Of a stretch of 64,000 nucleotides of DNA, positions 13,151-23,485 are shown one piece after another. A program made the position numbers and the translations under genes. Positions within the stretch are counted from its first letter, which is position 1. The number at the start of each line of letters is the position of its first letter. A model generated the notes under the pieces. It was given only the letters and a program-made list of their open reading frames with translations, was not told the DNA's origin and made no database searches. Source of the stretch: Galeruca laticollis (lineage: Eukaryota > Arthropoda > Insecta > Coleoptera > Chrysomelidae); NCBI GenBank assembly GCA_963921935.1, contig OY998185.1, positions 30,410,487-30,474,486 on the forward strand. Direction: 5' to 3'.

Positions 13151-13599
13151 AGAGATTCTTGGGTAATTCACGCAAAAAGAAAAAGGGCTACTGAAACAGA
13201 GTGGTAACCGCGGACATGCATGTGTCTAGCTCATTTGCCTTCTTCAGCACGGTATAACTAAATAAGGGTGTGAAATCTGGGAGCAAAGATGTTAATCGAA
13301 ACATGTGAAAACACAAAACAACGGATTTCAGCAGGGAAACCAAACGCTCATTTGTGCCTTCAATTGGAAGATCCCGAGTTTCCAGTACAACAACCAAGAT
13401 CGACACGGAGGCGCATATAGACCCACCCCCGCCCCCGCCTGAATTTTCCGACCCATAGTAAATAACAAAGAAGATGTAGGAATATCGCGTGAAATGTTAA
13501 CAACAACAATGAAGAGATTCTTGGGTAATTCACGCAAAAAGAAAAAGGGCTACTGAAACAGAGGGGTAACCGCGGACATGCATGTTTCTAGCTCATTTG

Positions 13600-15287
13600 A
13601 AACGTGAAATGTATTCTTGACCATTTAAATATTTTTATATGGGAGAAATTTTCTTGAATAAAGGTCCTTACTTTTTAATAATTTGTTTATGATTTGCCAA
13701 AAGACGCGTTTCGACTTATTAAGTCATCTTCCGTTTCGACTTAATAACACTGTCAAAAACATGAAAACATGGAAGGTTAAAAATTATAATTAAAATTCTG
13801 TATACATTTTGTAGGTGTTGTCTGTAAACTCTTAAAATGTATTATTTAGTGTTCTAACTCTGACTTCTTTCAACTATAATCCACCGCCTTATGTATTGTA
13901 TTCTGTGGTCTAGTGTATTATGGGTTGTCTCATTTAAACAGCATAGAATATTTTCTGAATTTAATGCAAAAGAATACACAATATCGTCATCTCTCAGTTA
14001 TTGTATCAAATAAAGAACGTAGATATGTGATATGAAAGCAAATAACAACTCAATCTAAAATATCACTTGATGATTTTCGTATATGATTCATAAGAAAACG
14101 TAATTAATAACCTATAAATAAATGTTTGAAGTTAATAATGTTTCAAAGATTTATAATATGAAAAAGAAAATGAATTTGTACAGTTATTTTGAAAGGAAAT
14201 TAAAAAATTATAATGTTATTGACTATATGCTATATGACTTTAATTCATCAAGATATTCAAAGATATCTTTGTAAAATATGATTACTACTAAAAACAGGTA
14301 AGTTAATATCTACTAAAATTATAATTAAACGAATAATCTATCACGTTTGTAAACGTTCAAACACATATAATATTACTAAATTCAGTTGAGTCAATGTAAC
14401 GTAAAATAAATTATAATAAAAAGTACTTATCCGTGTCCATTCCAGTTCGTAGATCTCACAATCTTCTCCAATTACCAAATTTACCGCATCTATTCATACC
14501 ATATCTACATTTCACTCATCATATTTCCAATTTACATATCTTGTAATGAGTTATTTCAAGTTATTTGAATATTGTTCACCTTTTTCGAGGTTTTGATGTA
14601 GTCATTTCAACTAATTTTTACTGATTAATTTCTGTTTTAGATTTTCCAAATTATAAATGTCTGTTGTCTCTTCCATAAAATATTTCTCATCTCCCCAATT
14701 GTTTTCAATACATTTCGTTACTAACCTGCGTTGCTATGAAACAGTTCATGAATACAGATAAGTTTATACAACATATTGGTGTCTTGATTTTTCATGAAAT
14801 TCTTAAATTGCTTTGGTAATGTTACGTTATGGATAGCGAATCAATGATAAGGGTTATATATTATTGGTTTGTTATGCGTTTTTACGGCAAATCTTCACAC
14901 CATCACTATTTACTTAAATTTACGTGCACTGTTAAACATAATTATTTTAAATAGTATAATGTACAGTATCTTGCACGACAATTACAATTTATTTCTAATT
15001 ATTCTAGTTCTTTATTTGATTCAATTATTGATATAATTTCGAAATTAATTTTATTGATGTCTATGTGTTTATATTCTATAAGATGTGTCATGTCAGTTTT
15101 GTAAAACGTACATTGTGTGTTATTGTCTCGTGTTTTGATCATTGAAACAGTTTATATCATAATGCTGTTTTATTGCATAACAATAATATACTGGATGTTT
15201 ATTTTAAATTGATTCTAGTGCATTAATACCTGTTTCAGCCTATGCTGATTTCTTTTTTTTCCTTGATGGATTATTTTATTAAAATAT

Positions 15288-15294
<7 letters not shown>
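13600..15294. other. AT-rich sequence without recognisable genes
   Basis: Apart from the hammerhead-like motif at 13696-13740 I see no coding region, splice-bounded Gly-X-Y exon or recognisable element here. Confidence 0.6.
13696..13740 (-). ncRNA. isolated hammerhead-like motif beside the satellite
   Basis: On the minus strand GTCGAAA (complement of 13734-13740) can pair with TTTTGGC (complement of 13696-13702) as stem I. The core reads CGGAAGA, one change (U4 to G) from CUGANGA. Stem II is GACTT/AAGTC, then GAAA, a palindromic stem III ACGCGT and a GTC triplet. The core change probably inactivates it. It lies about 100 bp beyond the end of the satellite. Confidence 0.45.

Positions 15295-15319
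<25 letters not shown>
15295..15319. repeat. (TA)n microsatellite
   Basis: A run of about 12 TA dinucleotides. Confidence 0.95.
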
Positions 15320-15547
15320 TCACAAATTGTTATTTGTAAAATGTGACATGGAAACAAGCGTGTTAAATTCTGAATGGCATGCAATCTTTCTTATCAAATT
15401 AACTGATCAATTAACATAGAAAAGATCGTTAAAAGTTAACCAGAAAACATGTTGCATTTTTCAAAATAGACTTTGATTTGAGCAAAAAAAAATATTTGTC
15501 AAAAAAGGGGATTCTTCTACTGAAGAAATTATGAAAACTTTGAGTAA

Positions 15548-15612
15548 CGCGTAGGTGGTGCAGGAGTTAAGTTGCAGATCTCATACGCAAACGGCTCGGG
15601 CTCACGTCCCCA
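15548..15612 (+). repeat. possible tRNA-derived SINE head
   Basis: GTGGTGCAGGAGTTAAG resembles a Pol III A box and CGGCTCGGGCTCACGTCCC resembles a degenerate B box, 45-60 bp apart as in tRNA-related SINEs. The sequence that follows (from about 15620) matches the stretch adjoining the 3' end of the RTE LINE at 17387, which would fit a SINE with a LINE-derived tail. The B box is poor and the call is tentative. Confidence 0.3.
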
Positions 15613-15619
15613 AGTTCAT

Positions 15620-16460
15620 TGTAGTCCAGTAGGAATCGGCGCATGAGTACCGAAAACTATTCCACCTCAATTTTTTTATGCGATCCTCTTTGAATTGCCC
15701 TACTGATGATATAAATGCATGTTGCCATGGGGCAACCTAGTGCCATATAAACCGAAATTGTTTAAACAATTGGAAGGAATTGTTATTTTTCAACCGAACA
15801 AATTTTTTTATATTCTTTATTGAAATACAAATAAAAAGGGATCTATGACTTCTCACGATAAAGTTAATATTTTTAGAGATATGAATTTTTAAAAGTTCGA
15901 AAAATCTCAAACTTGAGTACATTTGACTCATGAAAAATATATTAAAAAAATAAAATGAAATATAAATATTTTTTTTTAAATTCTTTATAAAATAGTTAAT
16001 AATATTCTCAATAGAGATTTAAGAAAATTTCATTGTTTATACCTGTTTTTTAATTGTTAATTTCGCGCGCTCACAAGTATGCGTCGCTACCTTTAAGTAT
16101 CGCCGTCTCTCTCTGACTCATGCGTTGCATCGAACTCTCTCTGTCCTGAATCATTGTTTATCATTTATCTAAGAAACCATTAACTTCATCAAGATTGGTA
16201 AAGAGAGCAGAGTTATTAATAATTAAATTGTCTACAATTTGTTTTTAACAAAAGAAATTTAAGTATGAGTCGGAACATGTAATTAAAATTACTTTTTTGT
16301 TATTATCATAGTAATTTATGCATTTTTAACAACAATAATGAGATATAATGGTATTTGAAAAATTTTTGGAATCACAATTATATATAAATAATAAGCTTTT
16401 GCTCAAAACATACATTTGGATAAATGCATTGAATCCGGAATGTTAAACGTTAGATTTTAA
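15620..16460 (+). repeat. left arm of 1.77-kb palindrome
   Basis: This arm is the reverse complement of 16537-17386 with scattered mismatches and small indels. Recognisable pairs are the GTTTAAACAATTGG region (15759/17230), the GCGCGC segment (16065/16925) and AATGCATTGAATCCGG (16424/16561). No ORF of substance is present. Confidence 0.9.
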
Positions 16461-16536
16461 GAATTTCGGATACAAACTAGAGAATGATACTTTGCTAATA
16501 CCTTTATTTATAAACAAAAGCCCATATCCAACTGAT

Positions 16537-17386
16537 CAAAATCTAATGTTTTATTATCCGGATTCAATGCATTTTTCCAAATGTATGTTTGAGCAAAAGC
16601 TTATTATTTATATATAATTGGGATTCCAAAAAATTTTCAAATACTATTATATCTTATTATTGTTGATACAAATGAATAAATCACTATCATAATAACAAAA
16701 AAGTAATTTTAATTACATGTTCCGATTCATACTTAAATTACTTTTGTTAAAAACAAATTGTAGACAATTTAATTATTAATAACATTGCTCTCTTTACCAA
16801 TCTTGATAAAGTTAATGGTTTTTAGATAAATGATTAATAATGATTCAGGACACAGAGAGACCGTATGCAGCGCATGAGTCAGAGAGAGACGGCGATACTT
16901 AAAGGTAGCGACGCATAATTGTGAGCGCGCGAAATTAACAATTAAAAAACAGGTATAAACAATGAAATTTTCTTACATTTCTATTAAGAATATTATTAAC
17001 TATTGTATAAAGAATTTGAGAAAAATATTATTTATATTTTATTATATTTTTTAATATATTTTTCATGGGTCAAAAGTAGCCAAATTTGAGACTTTTCGAA
17101 CCTTCAAAAATTCATATCTCTAAAAATATTAACTTTATAGTGAAAAGTCATAGGACCTTTTTTATTTGTATTCCAATAAAGAATATATAAAAAATGTGTC
17201 CAGTTGAAAAATAACAATTTCTTCCAATTGTTTAAACAATCTTGGTTTAAACACTAGGTTGCCCCATGGCCCCATGGCAACATGGATTTATATCATCAGT
17301 AGGGCAATTCAAAGAGGATCGCATAAAAAAATTGAGGTGGAATAGTTTTCGATACTCATGCGCCGATTCCTCCTGGACTATTGCAC
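16537..17386 (-). repeat. right arm of 1.77-kb palindrome
   Basis: Inverted partner of 15620-16460, separated by a loop of about 76 bp (16461-16536). Its outer end touches the 3' end of the RTE LINE, and the LINE reading frame appears to run into the arm, so the outer arm may be LINE 3' sequence that was duplicated in inverted orientation. Confidence 0.9.
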
Positions 17387-17389
17387 GTT

Positions 17390-18545
17390 TTGAGGTTTTC
17401 CGTGTTATTTTCCTCCATTGTTTTCTGCCCTGGGTATTTCACCATCGACACACTCCCATTTTGTTCAGATAACATTTTACTTGACTTTCCATTTGCTTTT
17501 TTGTCTCTGAGCCGCTTACCTAAAGGCTTCTATTCCATTATTTTTTTACCTTCATCATTATTTTTCATCCGTCTTATGTGTCCTAGCCATCGTACTCGCC
17601 GAGCTTTTATAAATCTGGTAATAGTTTCTTCGTTTAAAATTTTTCGAATTTCCTATTTCATAAGGATTCTACATTCCCCGTCACTAAACTATTTTTTGAT
17701 CCATATATTCTACTTTTCTTTTTCTTTTGAAGATATTAAGTTTTCTTCATCAGCTTTCGTTAGATTCATCTTTCTCCTCTATATTTTTGGCCTTATTGCT
17801 GTTCTGTAGATTTTCATTTTAGTACTTCTGCTGATTTTTTTGCATAACATTAAAGGGCGAAACTTATTATATGCTCGGTAGCCTGCTTAAATTCGTAAAT
17901 GAGTAATTTCCTCTTCTCGTTCATTATGGTTGTTAACTAATACTCCCAAATATGTAAAACTGTCTGTACATTCAAAGGTATATTTCCGTATAGCTATTCT
18001 TATAGTTAGTGCCATTTTATTTTCTTTCCAACTCCATAAACTTAGTCTTTGGCTCTAGTCCCCTTTTACTGGCTTCCTGCTCGATATTTAAGTATATTTT
18101 GTTTAGGCTCTGTACACTTTTTGTTATTCTCCATATGCCAATATTTGGACGTCTTTAGTAATAATTATACCTTTAAGATTGCAGTATTTTATCACTCCGT
18201 CTAGTGATATATTGAAAAGAGTTGTTGATAATCCGTCACATTGTCTCACTCCATGGTTTGTATCGAATTCTGGAGTTTTTCCATCCTTTGTAATTACATG
18301 TGATTTACACTTTGTCATAATTCTGGTCAGATCTATGAATTTTTTTAGGATATGCAGTTTTGTCATGTCTTTTAGCAGTATGTCCCTTTTCAGACTATAG
18401 AAAGTTTGTTTGAAATCTATAAATAGAATGTGGGTAAACATATCTTAATCGTAACATTTTTCTATAATTTGATTTAGAACATGAATATTGTTGATCTCCC
18501 GGGCCTAAATCCATATTGATATTTTCCAATTTACTCTCAGTATAG
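17390..18545 (-). pseudogene. RTE LINE reverse transcriptase core and C-terminus (remnant)
   Basis: The frame at 18124-18441 shows the RT fingers and palm: LFIDFKQTFYSLKRD, then GVRQCDGLSTTLFNISLDGV and VQILAYGE. The last is the catalytic motif region with the expected ADD altered to GE, so the active-site aspartates are lost. A second frame further downstream (about 17400-17660) encodes the typical C-terminal block FIKARRVRWLGHIRRMK. Frames change several times, so this is a dead copy. It joins directly onto the right palindrome arm. Confidence 0.85.
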
Positions 18546-18548
18546 TAA

Positions 18549-20054
18549 TAGTCGAAGCAATGAAGCACTAAAAAGGCCAAAGATAGGAAATCATTTAGGA
18601 TAGGACGGATTGGAATGCGTATTTTGCATTCGCTTCCAAAAGTTATTTATACCATTCCTACCTACTTTCTACTTATTAGAAACTGGAAGTTGCATTACTG
18701 CAGCCAAAAATGCATTTTTTGAGAGTCCTATTGGCAAAATAAATAACTTTGTAAATAAATGTCAGAATTGACCCAAGTGGGGTACCCAGGGGTTTTGAGG
18801 TCGCTGATCACGATTATGATGTTCAAATTGCCCCGCCCAATACCTGGAGCTCAGAAACGCCGACGAATGTAATATCCGTGAGACTATCCCGAAATTCATG
18901 CGAGGAAGGAAAGAAACTCGGCTCCTGGGGGTTTTGGGTCACTGAATTCAAATATGGTACCGGCGAATACCCCACGGACACCTAGTGCGCTCTAACCTGG
19001 CCCTGAACGTCATCCTCTTGGTTTTCCAGACACAATACGAACCGAAAATGGTCTCATAATTTCATACATTCATTCATGTATAACACTCCCTGGGGCCCTC
19101 GAAAAAGGTGATCCAGTCCTGTTAAAATGACGAGAATAATCAGTCGTCTTTGATATTTGAAATTTAGCGACCCAAAAAACGATTTTCGTTTCGTCTTTTT
19201 CAATTGTGTCTGGAAAAACCTCGGAGATGACGTTCAGGGCCAGGTTAGCGCGCACCAGGTTTTCAGAGGGTCGTTTTTCACATGAAATTTGGATTGAGCG
19301 CCCACAAAACGCCCCCATAGCGATTTTCGGTTCGTTTTTGTCGATATTTCCAGGAAAATTATCGAAGATGACGTCCGCGTTTAGGTTAGGGCGCACCAGG
19401 TGTCTGGGGGGTCTTCGCCGCTGGCATATTTAAATTCAGCGACCCAAAAAAAACCCTGTAACGATTTTCGGTTCGTCTTTTTCAATTGTGTAAGGAAAAC
19501 CCTCGGGGATAACGTTCAGGGCCAGGTTAGCGCGCGCCAGGTGTTCGGCGGGTCATTTTCCACATGAAATTCGGATTCAGCGCCCATTGTCGATATTTCC
19601 AGGAAAATTCTCGAAGATGACGTCCGCGTTCAGGTTAGGGCGCACCAGGTGTCCAGAGGGTACTCGTCGTTGGCATATTTCAATTCAGCGACCCCAAAAA
19701 CCACCGGGCGCCGAGTTTCTCTCCTTCCTCGCATGAATTTCGGAATAGTCCCACGGAGATGACGTTCGTCGGCGTTCCTGAGCTCCAGGTGTTCGGCGGG
19801 GCAATTTGAACATCATAATCGTGATCAGCGACCTCAAAAACTCCTGAGTATCCGACTTGGGCCAAGTTACTAAATTTGTCAAAATGCCTCTCAAAAATGC
19901 GTTTTTGGCTGTAGCAATGCAACTTCCTGTTTCTAATAGGTAGAAAGTAGGTAGGAATGGTATAAATAATTTTTGGAAGCGAATGCAAAAAACCAGATTC
20001 CGATCCATCCTATCCTAAAATATTTCCTAATATAATGCTTCATTGCCTCGACTA
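18549..20054. mobile_element. foldback-type DNA element with long TIRs and TAA target duplication
   Basis: The element starts TAGTCGAAGCAATGAAGC and ends with the inverted form of TAGTCGAGGCAATGAAGC. It is flanked on both sides by TAA (18546-18548 and 20055-20057), and removing it rejoins the LINE reading frame (R-L then Y-Y-T-E). The inverted arms are about 430 bp long. The centre holds two GC-richer direct repeats. No transposase is visible, so it is non-autonomous. The 3-bp target duplication TAA/TTA is typical of PIF/Harbinger, but I cannot assign the superfamily. Confidence 0.8.
19146..19690. repeat. internal direct repeats of the foldback element
   Basis: Two tandem units of roughly 250-300 bp share phrases such as GATGACGTTCAGGGCCAGGT, TTTCCAGGAAAATT and AGGTTAGGGCGCACCAGGTG. 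They are clearly richer in GC than the flanks. Confidence 0.75.
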
Positions 20055-20057
20055 TAA

Positions 20058-20880
20058 TCTAGTATTAACGGTGGAAGTGAACATCCTGTGGACAGTATTT
20101 AGTAGGGCGCATTTAGAGCATATTTTTCGGTCTCCTTTTTGAATGTAGGCCATACCTCTACTTTTCTCTCCATCGGACATTTTTTTTGTTTTTGCAATCT
20201 TGTTCTATCAATTGGTGTATTCGATTCAGCAGTTCATTTTCCCCGAATTTTACCATCTCATTAACGATTTTATCTGGCCCTCCTGCTTTATTGACATTCA
20301 ATTTTTTAATGACAACTTCTACTTCATTAAGCGTTGGTGTGTCTTCTTCTCCGTCTGATCCTTCTGTTTTGGTTTATAATGTATTGGTAATTTTTTGTGT
20401 TGTAGTCTTCTAATTCTTCCATAATTTGATAAACCCTTTCTCTCTCTGTTTTTGTTTAACGTTGCACTTCTTTTGCTCAATATTTTATATTTTTCACAAT
20501 CTTCCATTTTGTGTCGCTATCCATGTTACTCTTGCCATTTTATTGTCATTTATACCTATTTCGCAGTCTTCATCAAACCAGTGATTCTTTCTCTTTCTAT
20601 TTTTTATTAATAGTGTGCTATTTGCTGTGTCCAAAATACTTTTTTATATTTTTCCAGTTTATGTTCATGTCCGTTTCATCGAAGTTTATCTTTAAGTCTA
20701 TCCATCTGATTGATGAATTCCTGTGCGCTATCTTGCAGTCCTTCTATGTTCCATCTCTCTTACGTGTTCTGATTTGTATTGCTGTTACCGTAAGATTAAT
20801 TTTAATTATTACCAGAAAATGGTCTCAATCGAAATTTGCTCTTCTAAATAATCGTACCTACATCACGTATTAATTTCTCC
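20058..20880 (-). pseudogene. RTE LINE linker and N-terminal RT region (remnant)
   Basis: Minus-strand frames contain NEVEVVIKKLNVNKAGGPDK, matching the conserved block in which these LINEs read E-V-x-x-A-I-x-x-L-K-N-x-K-A-x-G-x-D. Further on comes LLNTVHRMFTSTVN, the start of the RT domain. Multiple stops interrupt it. It continues into the RT core on the other side of the foldback insertion. Confidence 0.75.
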
Positions 20881-21510
20881 CTTTTGTTATACTAAAACGT
20901 GGTCAATCTGGTTTCCTCTCGTTTTTCTTGGGATCATCCACGTTACCTTAAGTTCAGCTTTGTGTTTAAACTTGGTGTTAATTAAATCTGCATATTCAAT
21001 TATGTGGCCATTGTCGTTTGTTATTTCATGTGGTGTTTCTTTATCTGCTACCATCACTACATGTTTTTTTATCAAGTCTTCATTAAATACTTCTTTGTCT
21101 TCTGCTTTAACATCTTCTGTGAGCGGGTATACATTTATAATTGTAATATTCGCTACTTTCAACTTCAATATTACACATGAAATTCTGCCATTTACTTTCT
21201 TGTAATACAATATATTATCTCTTTTTGTTGATCATGAATACTGTTCCATTTTTACCCTGCTTTTCCTCTCCTCTTTATAATAACGTAAATCCTTCTCTAT
21301 CAATTCTTCCCCCATCCTCCCAACTTAGTTCTCGTGAGTCAATATTTCTATATTATAATTAATCATTTCTCTTGCTACCTCCTAAATTTTTCCTGGTCTT
21401 AGCATTGTTTTTACATTCCATGTACCTATTCTGATACTGTTTTTATTTTTTCTTCTTCTCTGTTTTATTTTTAAAATTTCCGTGAATTTCTCATTAAATT
21501 CACATACTTC
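20881..21510 (-). pseudogene. RTE LINE AP-like endonuclease (remnant)
   Basis: The 107-codon frame at 20887-21210 shows NGRISCVILKLKVANITIIN, then NVYPLTED, and ends with KTRGNQIDHVLV, the conserved C-terminal endonuclease block. Upstream (about 21380-21470) a separate frame has SIRIGTWNVKTML, the N-terminal endonuclease block. The central GDFNA motif is missing, so a deletion has removed part of the active site. Confidence 0.8.
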
Positions 21511-21736
21511 CAGTGAGAGGAGGAGATAAAATCTGATTAGTTACATGAAAATAATGTTTCTATAATATTTATTTCAGGAAGAGGTAATATCATACCATCA
21601 TCTAAATACAAACTATCAATCCACATAATATTAGACGGTTTACTACATTAAATAGGTTTTTAACGGAGGAAATACTTGTTAAGACATACTCCTTCAACAG
21701 CAGATTTCAGTTGTTATAATTTGTAATTTTTTGTAG

Positions 21737-21997
21737 GGTTTGCCAGGTATAAGAGGCATTCCTGGTACCCCTGGCCGGGAAGGAAGAAGAGGTCGTCCCG
21801 GGGGAGAAGGAGACAGGGGTATACCAGGACCAATAGGTGCAAAAGGGGAGCAAGGACTTATTGGATTGCCGGGACTGCCCGGGGAAAAGGGTGAAAGGGG
21901 CTTCACTGGAAGGCCAGGCGAAAAGGGTCATTCGGGACATGATGGACTTCAAGGAGAAGAAGGACCCGCAGGATCTCCGGGATTAACTGGTGAAATG
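21737..21997 (+). CDS. collagen exon (29 Gly-X-Y triplets)
   Basis: A perfect run of 29 Gly-X-Y triplets (87 codons, 261 bp) begins directly after a TTTTTTGTAG acceptor and ends at ATG followed by the donor GTAAAT at 21998. Both boundaries are phase 0 and the exon starts with a Gly codon, the usual plan of fibrillar-type collagen exons. The triplets are rich in charged residues (GEKGERG, GEEGPAG), as expected for a triple-helical domain of a secreted extracellular-matrix protein. There is no interruption. The next recognisable exon is at 54340. The chain type cannot be decided from one exon. The minus-strand proline-rich frames here are shadows. Confidence 0.93.
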
Positions 21998-23344
21998 GTA
22001 AATATATTGATTAGAATTTAGCAATATTCATTTTGGGAAACTAGCACTAATTATGTTTTTTAAATATTTGAAATACTAATCGCAATCTTTAGACTGGTTG
22101 TTATCGATGAATGAAATCATATTTTGAATGAATAAAATTGTTTTCGATTGTAAACTAGTTGATGGTATTATTTAACACTTTTGATAACTTATTCAAATAT
22201 GTAGAGGGAGTTTCTATTTGCCGGTTTTTGAAATGTGGTGATTCAAATAATCACATTATTTTTGAAACCCTTGATATTGGTGAATAAACTGCCTAAATTC
22301 ATTGTGTTTGATTTAGCTAAAATACTTTTGCATGTACTCTAGATTTCTTCGAGTTTTTTACTTGACCCAGGAGCCTATTTTGTTTTTAACTCCATTTTTT
22401 ATAGATTACACGTTCGTAAAACATCGAGAATTCCTGAATTGTGAGTAAACAATACTTAAGCTGAATGGACTTAATTTTTACTAATGGATTTGGATTTGCT
22501 AACATTCCCTATTTCACTTGTAGTTTGTGTTTAAAGAAAAAAATTTCATCTGATCTTTTTTAATTCTCCTTATTTGCATCCTCCAGTTTTTCAAATCATT
22601 GATAGTGTTATATATATATTCTGTCCTTTTTAGATTTTATACTTTATTTCGAAGTATGTGTTGATAGTCAGTTGCATTTCCATCAAATTGCATATCTCTA
22701 GAGCCGATTTCTCTATTATTGTAGTTTCACCTCATTTATGCTCCCGCATATGTTGGTTTAGCTCATTTCCCGATTAATTTCTTCTTGGCGAAGTTTCTAC
22801 AGAAATTTGATACCCAAAAAATCCTAATCTTGAAATGCCATTCTTCAGATATAATTTTGTTTGTTGACTTTCATAGAGCGTTTTTTGTCGCCAAGACTGC
22901 ACCCATTTTTTCTCCACCAAACACATAATATCACAATTATCCTCATTTTTATGTTTCTAGTGTATAAATTGAATTTCGAACACATTAAATAAAAATTCTC
23001 ATCCTTAGCTTTTTAAGATAATTTTAAGATTCTTCTTCATATTAATACAGTTAAATTCAAACACTTCATATTGCCAATCACCTATTCTCAATAATGTTTG
23101 AGTAGTTATGCAAATCAAAGCAACATATTGCTCTGATTTTTTTTGCTTCATTTCTCAAATTTGTATCACTGGAGTCTCACTTTCCCAATGCCATTGCCTT
23201 AAATACGAATTGCCACTTCAAAACTCACTTTTTAAAAACACTTTTATTAACTATGAACAACTACTGTTACAATGAAAACTACACAATACAACTGGTAAAA
23301 ACAATATAAGTAAAATCAGACTGAATATAATACAAATATATCGA
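21998..23344. other. intron sequence without recognisable features
   Basis: AT-rich and without credible ORFs or repeats that I could identify. Confidence 0.6.
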
Positions 23345-23485
23345 TTAATTTATAAAAAAAATATTGCTAGGTCGGTGTACGATACCATATGTTGGGGACC
23401 TGAGTCGGCCTTGCCCACTTTTCTGTGTCCTGTCTGTAGGTCGAAGTCTGACCTTCAGGTTTCACAGACTCCTGTCGTGAGGAAC

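Larger units (their letters stand above)
2562..13599. repeat. 350-353 bp satellite array, 31 monomers
   Basis: The block is a head-to-tail tandem array. Equivalent points fall at 2643, 2995, 3348, 3698 and so on to 13540, giving 31 monomers averaging 351.5 bp plus partial units at both ends. Every monomer has a near-palindrome ATATCGCGTGATAT, the palindrome ACATGCATGT and a run of 5-8 C. Monomers fall into classes: ten have CTTCTTCAG with TTTCTAG, ten lack three bases there (CCTTCAG), and eleven carry other changes such as GTGTCTAG. The array begins next to a (TA)n tract and ends abruptly at about 13599. Reading frames of 61-132 codons inside it simply repeat with the array and are not genes. 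Confidence 0.97.
17387..21510 (-). mobile_element. RTE-type LINE, decayed and interrupted
   Basis: On the minus strand the element runs from about 21510 (5') to 17387 (3'). It has an AP-type endonuclease region at 20881-21500, a linker and N-terminal RT region at 20058-20880, and RT core and C-terminus at 17390-18545. It is split by the foldback element at 18549-20054. Stops and frameshifts are scattered throughout. Family phrases such as RIGTWNVKTM, INVYPLTED, TRGNQIDHVLV, GVRQCDGLSTTLFN and VQILAYGE fit RTE-clade LINEs of insects. Confidence 0.85.

Noticed and set aside
2643..13537. Dozens of 61-132-codon frames inside the satellite
   Set aside because: They repeat with the array, change frame between monomers because 350-353 is not a multiple of 3, and have no domain. 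Their similarity reflects repeat homogenisation, not selection on a protein.
2562..13599. CRISPR-like array
   Set aside because: Monomers of 350 bp without unique spacers in eukaryotic DNA are a satellite.
15548..15612. Functional tRNA gene
   Set aside because: Only the A-box region is tRNA-like; no acceptor stem or anticodon arm can be built, so at best it is a SINE head.
17266..17809. Plus-strand frames of 68 and 142 codons
   Set aside because: They are the antisense of the palindrome arm and of the RTE LINE C-terminus, which has the recognisable motifs.
19070..20008. Frames of about 100 codons in the foldback element
   Set aside because: They lie in inverted and direct repeats and resemble no protein; composition of the GC-richer repeats explains them.
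21694..21952. Minus-strand proline/serine-rich frames
   Set aside because: Antisense shadows of the collagen exon.
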